DNA of 64,000 nucleotides from Pseudoflavonifractor sp050943825 (GTDB lineage: Bacteria > Bacillota > Clostridia > Oscillospirales > Oscillospiraceae). The notes below the pieces were generated by a model. That model did not search any database. It was given only the letters and a program-made list of their open reading frames with translations, and was not told where the DNA came from. The position numbers were made by a program, and so were the translations under genes. The DNA is taken from the NCBI RefSeq assembly GCF_050943825.1, contig NZ_JBMNPX010000003.1, forward strand, positions 186,001 through 250,000. The letters run 5' to 3'. Below, piece after piece: positions 1-7,461 of this stretch. The number at the start of each line of letters is the position of its first letter. Positions within the stretch are counted from its first letter, which is position 1.

Positions 1-59
1 TCAATCATCTGGCCCTTCTTGCCCTGTCCCTTGACGTCCTGCTGTAAAATAACCTTCAT
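1..59 (-). CDS. rplI: 50S ribosomal protein L9, N-terminal fragment
   Basis: Only the first 19 codons plus a partial codon are in the window; the gene runs off the left edge. The visible peptide begins MKVILQQDVKGQGKKGQ, the characteristic start of ribosomal protein L9, which binds 23S rRNA in the large subunit. The ATG follows an AAAGGAACG ribosome binding site and lies 36 bases downstream of the gdpP stop. The gdpP-rplI order is common in Firmicutes, so the two are probably co-transcribed. Identity rests on a short but distinctive sequence. Confidence 0.9.
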   Translation of the reverse strand, partial: MKVILQQDVKGQGKKGQMI

Positions 60-95
60 GTTATATCGTTCCTTTCTGAAAATAAGGTGTTTGTT

Positions 96-2087
96 TTATT
101 CATCCTCAAAATACTGGTCAATGGACCGGATGAGGTCCCGTGTGACCTGGTCCAGCGTACCGGGCACCTGGGCGCCTGCGGTAGCGGCGTTGCCGCCGCC
201 GCCCAGCTTCTCCAGCACCACCTGGACGTTGGTGTCCCCCATGCTGCGGGCCGAGATGATGACCCGCTCCCCGTCGGGGAAGAGGACGAAGGACGCGTCG
301 ATGCCCGCGATGTTGAGCAGCTCGTCTGCGGCCTGGGCGGCGGTGACACGGCCCACGGTGTGGTCCACCCGGGCCACGGCGATGTTGTTGCGGTACATTT
401 TGGCGTTCTGGATGATGTCGTACTTGGCGATGGTGCCCTCCAGGTCGTTCTGGAAGAGCTTCTTCACGTCGCCGGTGTCGGCGCCCGCACGGCGCAGGTA
501 GGCCGCCGCCTCAAAGGTGCGGCCGCCGGTGCGCATGGTGAACTGCTTGGTGTCCAGCACAATGCCGGCCAGCAGGGCCTCCGCCTCGGCCCGCAGCAGG
601 TCGGCGGGCTCCATGGCGTACTGGAGCAGCTCGGTGACCAGCTCGCTGGCGGAGGAGGCGTAGGGCTCGTGGAAGTTGAGGGCGGCGTTGGCGATGTAGG
701 TGGCGGCCCGGCGGTGGTGGTCGATGACCGCCACCTTGTTGCAGGAGAGCAGCACCTCCTGGGCGGACACCTGCTCGGGCCGGTTGGTATCCACCACCAC
801 CAGCAGGGCGTTGGCGTCGGCCATGATGAGGGCGTCCTGGGCGGAGAGGAACACATCCCGGTACTCGGGCAGGGCGGCAAGCCGCTCGGCCATGCCGCTG
901 GCCGGGTTCTGGCCGCTCTCCTTGATGATGTGGGCGTTCACGCCCCGCTTGCGGCACAGGGAGATGACGCCCGCCGCAGCGCCCATGCAGTCCAGGTCGG
1001 GGTACTTGTGGCCCATGACGAACACCATGGACGCCGAGCTGATGAGCTCGGAGAGGGCGTTGGCCATAACCCGGCTCTTCACCTTGGTGCGCTTCTCGGT
1101 CTCCTTGGAGCGGCCGCCGTAGAACTCAAAGGTGAACTTGTTCTTCACCACCGCCTGGTCGCCGCCCCGGGACAGGGCCATATCGATGGACAGGTTGGCG
1201 AACTGGAACAGCTCCTCCAGGCTGTCGCCGTCCTTGCCGATGCCGATGGACAGCGTGGCGGGGATGCCGTTGGGGCTGGTGATGGCGTGGACCGCGTCCA
1301 GCACGGCGTACTTCCCGTCCTGATAGGCCTGAAGGTGGCGCTCCTCAAAGATGAAGAGGTAGTGGTCCCGGCTGTAGCGGCAGAAGATGCCGCCCACCGG
1401 GGCTGCCCACTCGTCCAGCTTGGCGTTGATCTCGCTGAGCAGGGCGGAGCTGGCGTTGTCCGACAGGCCCTTGAGGATCTCCTCGTAGTTGTCCAGCAGG
1501 AGGATGGCCACCACGGGCCGGGAGTCGTAGAACTCCTCCTTCACGTTGGAGAACTCGGTCACGTCCACCCAGTAGGTGGTGGCCAGGAAGCTCTGACGGC
1601 CCCGGTCGTCGGTGCGCACCAAATGGCCGTACACCAGGAACCGCCTGTCCCCGATCCGCACCTCGTTGGGGCACTGGCTCTTGCCCTCCATGAGCCAGCG
1701 GGAGTTGAAGTCGGGCACCGCGGCGGACAGCTTGGTGTCAAACAGGTGCTCCCGCTCGCCGGTGAGCTGGAGGAAGCGCTCGTTGGACCAGATGACCTCA
1801 TCGGTCTCCGGCTTGAAGATGACCATGGGCAGAGGGGCGTTGACCATGGTGTCCTTGGTGGCCACGTCGATGTTGCAGGTGACGTTGTCGATATACTTGA
1901 GGATCTCCCGGCGGCGCAGGTTGTTGGCCCGGCGGAAGTAGCAGTAGAGCATGAGCACCACCACCGCCTCAGCCAGCCCCAGATAGAGGTTGAAGAAGGC
2001 GGAGGCCACGGTGAAGCACACCAGGGCGATAAAATAGAGCCGCAGACTGGGCTCCAGCAGATGGCTGAGCTTGTTTTTCTTTTTCAC
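96..2087 (-). CDS. gdpP: GdpP, cyclic-di-AMP phosphodiesterase (DHH/DHHA1, PAS, degenerate GGDEF)
   Basis: Membrane-bound phosphodiesterase that hydrolyses cyclic di-AMP. I chose the GTG start at 2087 (663 residues) because AGGTGAG lies 6 bases upstream; an in-frame ATG 10 codons further up has no such site. Two membrane segments occupy about residues 15-50, followed by a PAS-like domain (about 85-180). Next is a GGDEF-like domain in which the signature is replaced by SRDHY around residue 250, as expected for the degenerate GGDEF of this family. The DHH domain carries the metal ligands in GHKYPDLD (H360, D364, D366), VVVDTNRP (D433), DHH (456-458) and GIVLDT (D512). The C-terminal DHHA1 glycine motif reads GGGGNAATAGAQ, lacking the histidine I expect after the glycines. 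A promoter lies 44 bases upstream and rplI follows. Confidence 0.95.
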   Translation of the reverse strand: MKKKNKLSHLLEPSLRLYFIALVCFTVASAFFNLYLGLAEAVVVLMLYCYFRRANNLRRREILKYIDNVTCNIDVATKDTMVNAPLPMVIFKPETDEVIWSNERFLQLTGEREHLFDTKLSAAVPDFNSRWLMEGKSQCPNEVRIGDRRFLVYGHLVRTDDRGRQSFLATTYWVDVTEFSNVKEEFYDSRPVVAILLLDNYEEILKGLSDNASSALLSEINAKLDEWAAPVGGIFCRYSRDHYLFIFEERHLQAYQDGKYAVLDAVHAITSPNGIPATLSIGIGKDGDSLEELFQFANLSIDMALSRGGDQAVVKNKFTFEFYGGRSKETEKRTKVKSRVMANALSELISSASMVFVMGHKYPDLDCMGAAAGVISLCRKRGVNAHIIKESGQNPASGMAERLAALPEYRDVFLSAQDALIMADANALLVVVDTNRPEQVSAQEVLLSCNKVAVIDHHRRAATYIANAALNFHEPYASSASELVTELLQYAMEPADLLRAEAEALLAGIVLDTKQFTMRTGGRTFEAAAYLRRAGADTGDVKKLFQNDLEGTIAKYDIIQNAKMYRNNIAVARVDHTVGRVTAAQAADELLNIAGIDASFVLFPDGERVIISARSMGDTNVQVVLEKLGGGGNAATAGAQVPGTLDQVTRDLIRSIDQYFEDE

Positions 2088-2130
2088 GGCGTTCTCACCT
2101 CGGCACACACAGCACATAATGAGAGAAATT

Positions 2131-2159
2131 ATTATATCAAAAAACCCTTTTCAATACAA
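2131..2159 (-). promoter_or_regulatory. Promoter of gdpP-rplI
   Basis: Read on the minus strand: TTGTAT (2159-2154), a 17-base spacer and a perfect TATAAT (2136-2131), 44 bases upstream of the chosen gdpP start. This is a standard housekeeping sigma promoter; no operator-like repeat is evident around it. Confidence 0.75.
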
Positions 2160-2326
2160 GCCGCACGGTAATTTTTGAAGAGAAGGGCTTTTGACGGTCC
2201 GGTGTTTTTTCCCGGGCGCTGCGGACCTTTTTGCCGCTCCTTTTCCCAGGAAATTGTATCTCACGTTACATTCTTCCCCCGGCCGCCGTGCCATAATAAT
2301 GCAAACAGCCCGGGTGTCCGTTTCCC

Positions 2327-2355
2327 TTGCGGCCATCCCGTCCGACTGCTATACT
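2327..2355 (+). promoter_or_regulatory. Promoter of ilvE
   Basis: TTGCGG (2327-2332), a spacer of exactly 17 bases and TATACT (2350-2355). Transcription would start near 2362, giving a 5' leader of about 38 bases, too short for an attenuator or riboswitch. The rest of the divergent gdpP-ilvE gap (2160-2326) shows no gene and no clear structure. Confidence 0.75.
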
Positions 2356-2399
2356 AAAGGGTATCCCAATATCTTTTATGAGGTAAGGAGGCCGTCTCC

Positions 2400-3464
2400 A
2401 TGCATGAATTTCCCATCACCCGGGCCGCGCAGCTCAAGCCCAAGCCCGACCCCAAGACCCTTTCCTTCGGCAAGGTCTTTACCGACTACATGTTCCTGAT
2501 GAACTACAACCCCGAGCAGGGCTGGCACGACGGGCGCATTGTCCCCTACGCCCCCATCGCCCTGGAGCCCTCCGCCATGGTGTTCCACTACGCCCAGGAG
2601 GTCTTTGAGGGCATGAAGGCCTACCGCAACCCCGAGGGCGGCGTGCAGCTGTTCCGCCCCCTGGACAACGTCCGCCGGATGAACGACTCCTGCGAGCGCC
2701 TGTGCATCCCCAAGCTGCCCGAGGACCTGGCCCTGGACGGCATCAAGGCCCTGGTCAAGACCGAGGCCGACTGGGTGCCCAGCGAGCCCGGCACCTCTCT
2801 GTATATCCGTCCCTTCATCATCGCCACCGACGCCAGCCTGGGCGTCCACGCCTCCCACACCTACCTGTTCTGCGTCATCTGCTGCCCCGTGGGCGCCTAC
2901 TACGCCGAGGGCATTAATCCGGTGCGCATCTATGTGGAGAATGAGGACGTCCGCGCCGTCCGCGGCGGCACCGGCTACACCAAGTGCGGCGGCAACTACG
3001 CCGCCTCCATCCGGGCCGGCGAGCGGGCCGAGGGTCAGGGCTACGCCCAGGTCCTGTGGCTGGACGGCGTGCACCGGAAGTATATCGAGGAAGTGGGCTC
3101 CATGAACGTCATGTTCAAGGTGAACGGCGAGATCATCACCCCCGAGCTCACCGGCTCCGTGCTGCCCGGCATCACCCGCCGCTCCTGCCTGGAGCTGCTG
3201 CGTGACTGGGGCTACCCCGTCCAGGAGCGGCTCATCACCGCCCAGGAGCTCTTTGACGCTGCCGCTGAGGGCAAGCTGGAGGAGGCCTGGGGCACCGGCA
3301 CCGCCGCCGTCGTCTCCCCCATCGGCGAGATGGGCTGGGAGGACAAGCACACTGTGGTCAACGGCGGCAAGATTGGCGCCGTGACCCAGAAGCTGTACGA
3401 CACCCTCACCGGTATCCAGTGGGGCACCATCCCCGATCCCCACGGCTGGGTAGTCAAGCTCTGA
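2400..3464 (+). CDS. ilvE: Branched-chain amino acid aminotransferase
   Basis: PLP-dependent fold-type IV transaminase interconverting valine, leucine or isoleucine with their 2-oxo acids, using glutamate/2-oxoglutarate. The protein has 354 residues, normal for the longer (BCAT-like) branch of the family. The PLP lysine is K195 in the motif GYTKCGGNYA, and GGTGYT precedes it as in BCATs. The C-terminal EAWGTGTAAVVSPIG loop that holds the PLP phosphate is intact. The ATG is preceded by AAGGAGG with 8 bases spacing. The gene is monocistronic, with its own promoter at 2327-2355 and a strong terminator at 3476-3523. No leader peptide or T-box is visible. Confidence 0.95.
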   Translation: MHEFPITRAAQLKPKPDPKTLSFGKVFTDYMFLMNYNPEQGWHDGRIVPYAPIALEPSAMVFHYAQEVFEGMKAYRNPEGGVQLFRPLDNVRRMNDSCERLCIPKLPEDLALDGIKALVKTEADWVPSEPGTSLYIRPFIIATDASLGVHASHTYLFCVICCPVGAYYAEGINPVRIYVENEDVRAVRGGTGYTKCGGNYAASIRAGERAEGQGYAQVLWLDGVHRKYIEEVGSMNVMFKVNGEIITPELTGSVLPGITRRSCLELLRDWGYPVQERLITAQELFDAAAEGKLEEAWGTGTAAVVSPIGEMGWEDKHTVVNGGKIGAVTQKLYDTLTGIQWGTIPDPHGWVVKL

Positions 3465-3475
3465 GCAGAATAAGC

Positions 3476-3523
3476 AATACCCCCCGGGACAGCGCCATGT
3501 ACTGTCCCGGGGGGGTATTTTTC
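3476..3523 (+). terminator. Rho-independent terminator after ilvE
   Basis: A long GC-rich stem (17 bases each side beginning AATACCCCCCGGG) with a 9-base loop, followed by TATTTTTC. It lies between the convergent ilvE and the minus-strand DUF2007-like gene and can serve both. Confidence 0.9.
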
Positions 3524-3535
3524 ATAAAAAGCGGT

Positions 3536-3769
3536 TCATCGGTAGAGCGCCCTGGAGAGCGCACCGCAGGCCCGGTCATAGTCCTGCTTTTTCACATAGA
3601 TTACCATCTGTACCGGCAGGTCGGGGATGCCGCCCCGGTCCATGCTGGCCAGGCCCTTGAGCTTGACCTGATAGGGAATGCCCTCACCGGCCAGAATGGT
3701 GCGTGCCTTGGCCTGGAGGGGGGTGTCGTAGGTGGAGAGCACCTCTTTCCTGTTCCAGAAGGCGATCAT
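3536..3769 (-). CDS. Small DUF2007-like protein
   Basis: A 77-residue soluble protein starting MIAFWNRKEVLSTYD. The start at 3769 is chosen because GGAGAGGAGGTCCCC immediately precedes the ATG; the open frame extends further upstream without a ribosome binding site. It resembles the short DUF2007 (putative signal-transducing) family, in which a strand with a conserved small-residue pattern precedes a helix and the segment ILAGEGIPYQVK. The family's function is not established. It lies downstream of the serpin gene on the same strand, separated by 85 bases, so it may be read through from the sigma factor-serpin unit. No membrane segment or metal motif is visible. Confidence 0.7.
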   Translation of the reverse strand: MIAFWNRKEVLSTYDTPLQAKARTILAGEGIPYQVKLKGLASMDRGGIPDLPVQMVIYVKKQDYDRACGALSRALYR

Positions 3770-3854
3770 GGGGACCTCCTCTCCCGCTGCTGGATATATC
3801 CTTCTGTATTGATTATATAAAATACGGGGAGAAGATGTCAATAAAGCGGGAAAT

Positions 3855-5324
3855 TTATGCCTTTGGGCTCTCCACCACGCCCACAAAGAGCACCGTGTCC
3901 CCCGTCCTGATGAGGAAGAGGAAGGGCCGGTCCAGGTCCATGACGCAGATGGTGGGGTCCTCGGGCGGGGCGCCGGCGCCGGCGGCGGGCATCAGGGTGA
4001 CGGCTGCGGCCTCCACCCCCTGCTCATCCACTGTCACCCGGGCAATCTGCTTGACCTGGTCCACCCACACCGGCTCCGTGTCGGTGAGGGGGGAGAAGTC
4101 GGCGGATTCCCGGTCCAGGGCGTCGGTGATGCCCAGACCCTCCAGGGTGGGCTTCAGGTCCAGGTCGGAGCTGACGTCAAACTTGGGCACGGACCAGCGG
4201 ACCTCGCCCTGGATGGCGTCGTCACTGTCCATGTCCAGGCCGGAGAGGAAGTCCGGGTCGGAGAGCAGGTCATTGGGGGTGACCCCCTCCTCGGGCAGCA
4301 CAAAGACCATCTGCCCCAGATAGGTGGACAGGGCGGCGGCCTCATACCCCTCCCGGCGCAGGAAATGCACGTTCCTGTCCGTGCGGTGCATGAAGTCCAC
4401 TGTCAATTCTTCACCGGCGGCGGTGGTGAAGGCGTCCTCGCTGGTGTTTTCAGGGAGAAACTCGTCCCGCCAGCCCGCCTGGTAGTACAGGGTGGAGGCC
4501 AGTACCGCCAGGGTGTCCGGGGTGGTCTCCAGCACCTTTCCGTCCCCGCCGATGAGCCCCCTGGTCTGCTCCGCCACCCAGGCGGACAGAGCATTGTCCG
4601 CCTTGTCGGTGCCCATGGGCACCCGGTAAGAGGCGGCGTAGTAGTCCTCCGCCAGAGTGTCCGGCACGTCCTGGTGAAACGCCATGCCCTCCCCCAGCCA
4701 GATGGAGCTGCCCGGCAGCAGGGACGCGGTGCCGTCGTCGGTGTACAGCGCGTGCCACAGGCTGTCCGCCCAGCTGCGCAGCTGCTCCAGGTCCTCCGCC
4801 CCCAGGGAGGCCAGCACCTGCTGGCGGCTCTCCCCCGCCGTGGTCTCGGCCAGCATGGCCAGGGCAAACCACAGGGAGATGGGAGAGTAAATCCGGTTGT
4901 TCTCCCCCGCCAGGGCCAGGGCGGCGCTGCGGGCGGAGAAGTCCGCCAATGCCTCCGGCAGGCCGGGCTGATCCTCCAGGGCCGGGGCGGCGTCCCGGAA
5001 GGTGCGCCAGTCGTCCCAATAGGCGTCATAGGCGTCGTTCCAGTCGTCCCAGGCCTGCTGGTCGGCCAGGATGGAGGGCTCGGCGGGGACCTTGGCCAGC
5101 TCCGGATACTCCGGCACCGCCAGGGCGTAGGCGCTGCCGCCCGATGCGGGGCCGGTCAGGCCGGGAATGCCGGTGAAGAGCAGCACCGCAGCCAGCACCG
5201 CAGCCGCCGCGGCGGGAATGAGGGGGCGGCGGCGCTTTTTGCGCCCTGCCCCTGTCACGGCCCGCTCCACCAGCTCCGCCGAAGGCCGGAGGGCGTCATT
5301 GGCCGCCTTATATCTGTCCATCAT
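3855..5324 (-). CDS. Membrane-anchored serpin with cytoplasmic N-terminal tail
   Basis: Serine protease inhibitor of the serpin family, 489 residues. Residues 1-33 are a basic cytoplasmic tail starting MMDRYKAANDALRPSAELVE, 35-52 a single membrane helix, 60-115 an acidic Trp/Asp-rich linker, and about 120-489 the serpin fold. The reactive-loop hinge is clear (EQGVEAAAVT), as is the conserved end DLDRPFLFLI. Counting from the hinge glutamate as P17 puts P1 at Ala450 and P1' at Gly451, which suggests inhibition of elastase-like proteases. The first ATG is 2 bases after the sigma factor stop, and its AAAGGAG site lies inside the sigma gene, so translation is coupled. The N-terminal tail resembles those of membrane anti-sigma proteins, so it may hold the sigma factor; that is inference. 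Confidence 0.9.
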   Translation of the reverse strand: MMDRYKAANDALRPSAELVERAVTGAGRKKRRRPLIPAAAAAVLAAVLLFTGIPGLTGPASGGSAYALAVPEYPELAKVPAEPSILADQQAWDDWNDAYDAYWDDWRTFRDAAPALEDQPGLPEALADFSARSAALALAGENNRIYSPISLWFALAMLAETTAGESRQQVLASLGAEDLEQLRSWADSLWHALYTDDGTASLLPGSSIWLGEGMAFHQDVPDTLAEDYYAASYRVPMGTDKADNALSAWVAEQTRGLIGGDGKVLETTPDTLAVLASTLYYQAGWRDEFLPENTSEDAFTTAAGEELTVDFMHRTDRNVHFLRREGYEAAALSTYLGQMVFVLPEEGVTPNDLLSDPDFLSGLDMDSDDAIQGEVRWSVPKFDVSSDLDLKPTLEGLGITDALDRESADFSPLTDTEPVWVDQVKQIARVTVDEQGVEAAAVTLMPAAGAGAPPEDPTICVMDLDRPFLFLIRTGDTVLFVGVVESPKA

Positions 5325-5326
5325 GG

Positions 5327-5794
5327 TTAATCGTCTCCTTTCAATTCCGCGGCCAGCCTGCCCCGCCCCCGGGCCAGCCAGCTCTTCACCGTACCCTCCC
5401 GGGCGCCGGTCAGGGAGGCAATCTCCGCCACCGAGTACCCCTCACAGTAGTGGAGGTGGATGGCGGTCCGGTAGGGCCTGGGCAGGGCCAGTACCGCCTG
5501 GTATACCGTCCGGTCCTCCTCCGGCACGGCCTTGGTCAGCGCCTCTTCCAGGGGCAGGCTCCTCCGCCAGGGGGCGGAGAGCAGAGTCCTGGTGCAGTTG
5601 AGGGTGCAGCGGATGAGCCAGGCCTTCCGGTGCTCGTCGCTGCTCAGCTCCCCCTCGTGGCGGAAAAAGCGGGCGAATACCTCCTGAAATACGTCCTCAC
5701 TGTCCTGGATGTGGCGGGTGCGGGCCAGGGCCAGCCGCCACACCATGCCGCCCCAGCGCTCCACCTGAGCCCGGGCGGTCCTCTCGTCCGTCAT
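5327..5794 (-). CDS. ECF-type RNA polymerase sigma factor
   Basis: A 155-residue sigma-70 family protein of the extracytoplasmic function type. Region 2 is at about residues 10-50 (DSEDVFQEVFARFFR, the -10 recognition and core-binding helix). Region 4 is at about 100-150, with the helix-turn-helix YSVAEIASLTGAREGTVKSW that would read the -35 element. The ATG follows GAGGTGAGGG. The downstream gene is the serpin, with its ribosome binding site embedded in the last sigma codons. In such pairs the second gene normally encodes the anti-sigma factor, and no separate anti-sigma gene is present here. The target regulon cannot be determined from the window. Confidence 0.93.
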   Translation of the reverse strand: MTDERTARAQVERWGGMVWRLALARTRHIQDSEDVFQEVFARFFRHEGELSSDEHRKAWLIRCTLNCTRTLLSAPWRRSLPLEEALTKAVPEEDRTVYQAVLALPRPYRTAIHLHYCEGYSVAEIASLTGAREGTVKSWLARGRGRLAAELKGDD

Positions 5795-5955
5795 ATTCCC
5801 TCACCTCTTTTGGGCATCCTCTGTCCCGGAGACCACCTGCCATGCCCCCAGCGGGCCGCCCTCCGGGACCTCTTGCATTTATAATACCAGAAGAGAGGCA
5901 GGAAGGTTGCGGGCCGGGGGAACTTTTGTGAATTTTTAAAAATATTCATGGATTC

Positions 5956-5987
5956 TTGATGCTATCCCACCGGACCCGTGCTACAAT
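5956..5987 (+). promoter_or_regulatory. Possible promoter of the AI-2E family permease
   Basis: Extended -10 element TGCTACAAT (5979-5987) with TTGATG 20 bases upstream of TACAAT. The spacer is long, but the extended -10 could compensate. It lies in the divergent gap between the ECF sigma gene and the permease. The rest of 5795-6058 is AT-rich around 5930-5960 and holds no gene. Confidence 0.4.
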
Positions 5988-6058
5988 GATCATAAATTGC
6001 GGCGCAGAAAAACGGGGCGGCATTGAGCGCACCCGGAGATGCGCGGGGAGGAATTGCT

Positions 6059-7258
6059 GTGAATGGGAAAGAGCTGACCTGGCGGGAACGGGGGCGGCTG
6101 TGGCTGCGGCTGGGCATCCGGCTGGCCGGGACGATTCTGGTGGTGCTGTTTCTGGTGTACGGCGCACCGCCTTTACTGGGGCTGCTGATGCCCTTTGTGC
6201 TGGCGCTGGTGCTCACCTGGATTCTCAATCCGGCCATCGTAAAGGTACAGCGGCGGTTCGGCGGGTCACGAAAGGCGCTGTCCCTGGTGATGCTGATTCT
6301 GATTTTCACCATAGCGGGGGGCATACTGGCGGCGCTGGTGTACAGCATTGTCAGCGAGGTGGCCTCCCTGGTGATGAACTGGCCCTCTATCTGGGCGGAC
6401 AGCTTACAGCCCGCCATTGTAGGCCTGGAGGAATTCCTCTCCGGCCTGTTTATCGGCCTGCCGGACCAGGTGAGCCAGGGGGCCACGGCCGCGCTGGACA
6501 AGCTGGTGGCCTGGCTCAATGAGATGATCCCCAGCCTGCTCAGCCATGCGGGCAGTGCGGCAGGCTCCTTTGCCTTCAGCATCCCCTCCTTCGCGGTGGC
6601 GCTGGTCATCTTCGTCATGGCCACCTATTTTATCGCCTCCGACTATCCCCGGCTCCGCCTCATGGTCACCGACCGCCTCTCCCCCAGCGTCCGGGACTTC
6701 TTCGGCAGCGTCAAGCGCACGGCGGTGGCGGCCTTCGGCGGCTATGTGAAGGCCCAGCTGATTTTGTCGGTGGTCATCTTCTTTATCCTGCTCGTCGGCT
6801 TTGTGGTCATCCGCCAGCCCTACTCGGTGCTGCTGGCCTTCCTGCTGGCGGTGCTGGACTTTATCCCCATCGTGGGCTCGGGCACCGTCATCGTCCCCTG
6901 GGCGGTGGCCGACCTGTTCCTGGGTGAGTACCGCCACGCCGTGGAGCTGATGGTCATCTGGGGCATCATTGCCCTGTTCCGCCGTGGAGCCGAGCCCAAG
7001 GTGGTGGGCGACCAGACCGGCCTGTCCCCCATTCTCTCCCTCATCAGCATCTATGTGGGCATGAAAATCGCCGGTGTGGCGGGCATGATTCTGGGCCCGG
7101 TGCTGTGCATGGTGGTCATCAACATCGGCCGCCTGGGGGTGCTGGACGGGGTGCTCTCCGACCTGCGCCTGGCCGCCGGAGACCTGACTGCCATCCTGAA
7201 AAACCGTCCTGCACTGGAAACAAAACGTGAGGATAAAGATGCAGAACGGCGTGACTGA
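6059..7258 (+). CDS. AI-2E family (PerM/YtvI-like) integral membrane transporter
   Basis: A 399-residue polytopic membrane protein of the AI-2E/UPF0118 family. The GTG at 6059 is selected because GGGGAGGAATTGCT precedes it. Hydrophobic segments lie at about residues 20-37, 40-56, 75-98, 180-200 and 225-370, with a long amphipathic middle region (100-180) typical of this family. The signature stretch LDFIPIVGSGTVIVPWA is present near residue 270. Members include PerM- and YtvI-like proteins and proposed quorum-signal exporters or ion antiporters; the substrate here cannot be inferred. The C-terminus is charged and cytoplasmic (KREDKDAERRD). No terminator is seen before htrA. Confidence 0.85.
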   Translation: MNGKELTWRERGRLWLRLGIRLAGTILVVLFLVYGAPPLLGLLMPFVLALVLTWILNPAIVKVQRRFGGSRKALSLVMLILIFTIAGGILAALVYSIVSEVASLVMNWPSIWADSLQPAIVGLEEFLSGLFIGLPDQVSQGATAALDKLVAWLNEMIPSLLSHAGSAAGSFAFSIPSFAVALVIFVMATYFIASDYPRLRLMVTDRLSPSVRDFFGSVKRTAVAAFGGYVKAQLILSVVIFFILLVGFVVIRQPYSVLLAFLLAVLDFIPIVGSGTVIVPWAVADLFLGEYRHAVELMVIWGIIALFRRGAEPKVVGDQTGLSPILSLISIYVGMKIAGVAGMILGPVLCMVVINIGRLGVLDGVLSDLRLAAGDLTAILKNRPALETKREDKDAERRD

Positions 7259-7461
7259 GCGGTTTTCTTAAACTTTTTTAAGACTGATGCGAAAAAGCTG
7301 CTGCTCCGGGGGAAAATATTACGGCACCCGGTGAAAGTTCAAATTTCATTTTATCTTTCTTCACGCTTTGGACATAAATTCCGGTTATGCTTAGACCCGT
7401 AAAAAGGAAACGGGTACGAAACCCGCCGAGAGAGTATCTCGTGATAGAAGGAGCGACAGTT

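Noticed and set aside
5830..5910. An ECF-type autoregulatory promoter (AAC-containing -35 box) for the sigma-serpin unit on the minus strand
   Set aside because: GCAACC and a TATTAT-like box can be picked out, but the -10 does not resemble ECF consensus and the spacing is uncertain, so I do not annotate it.
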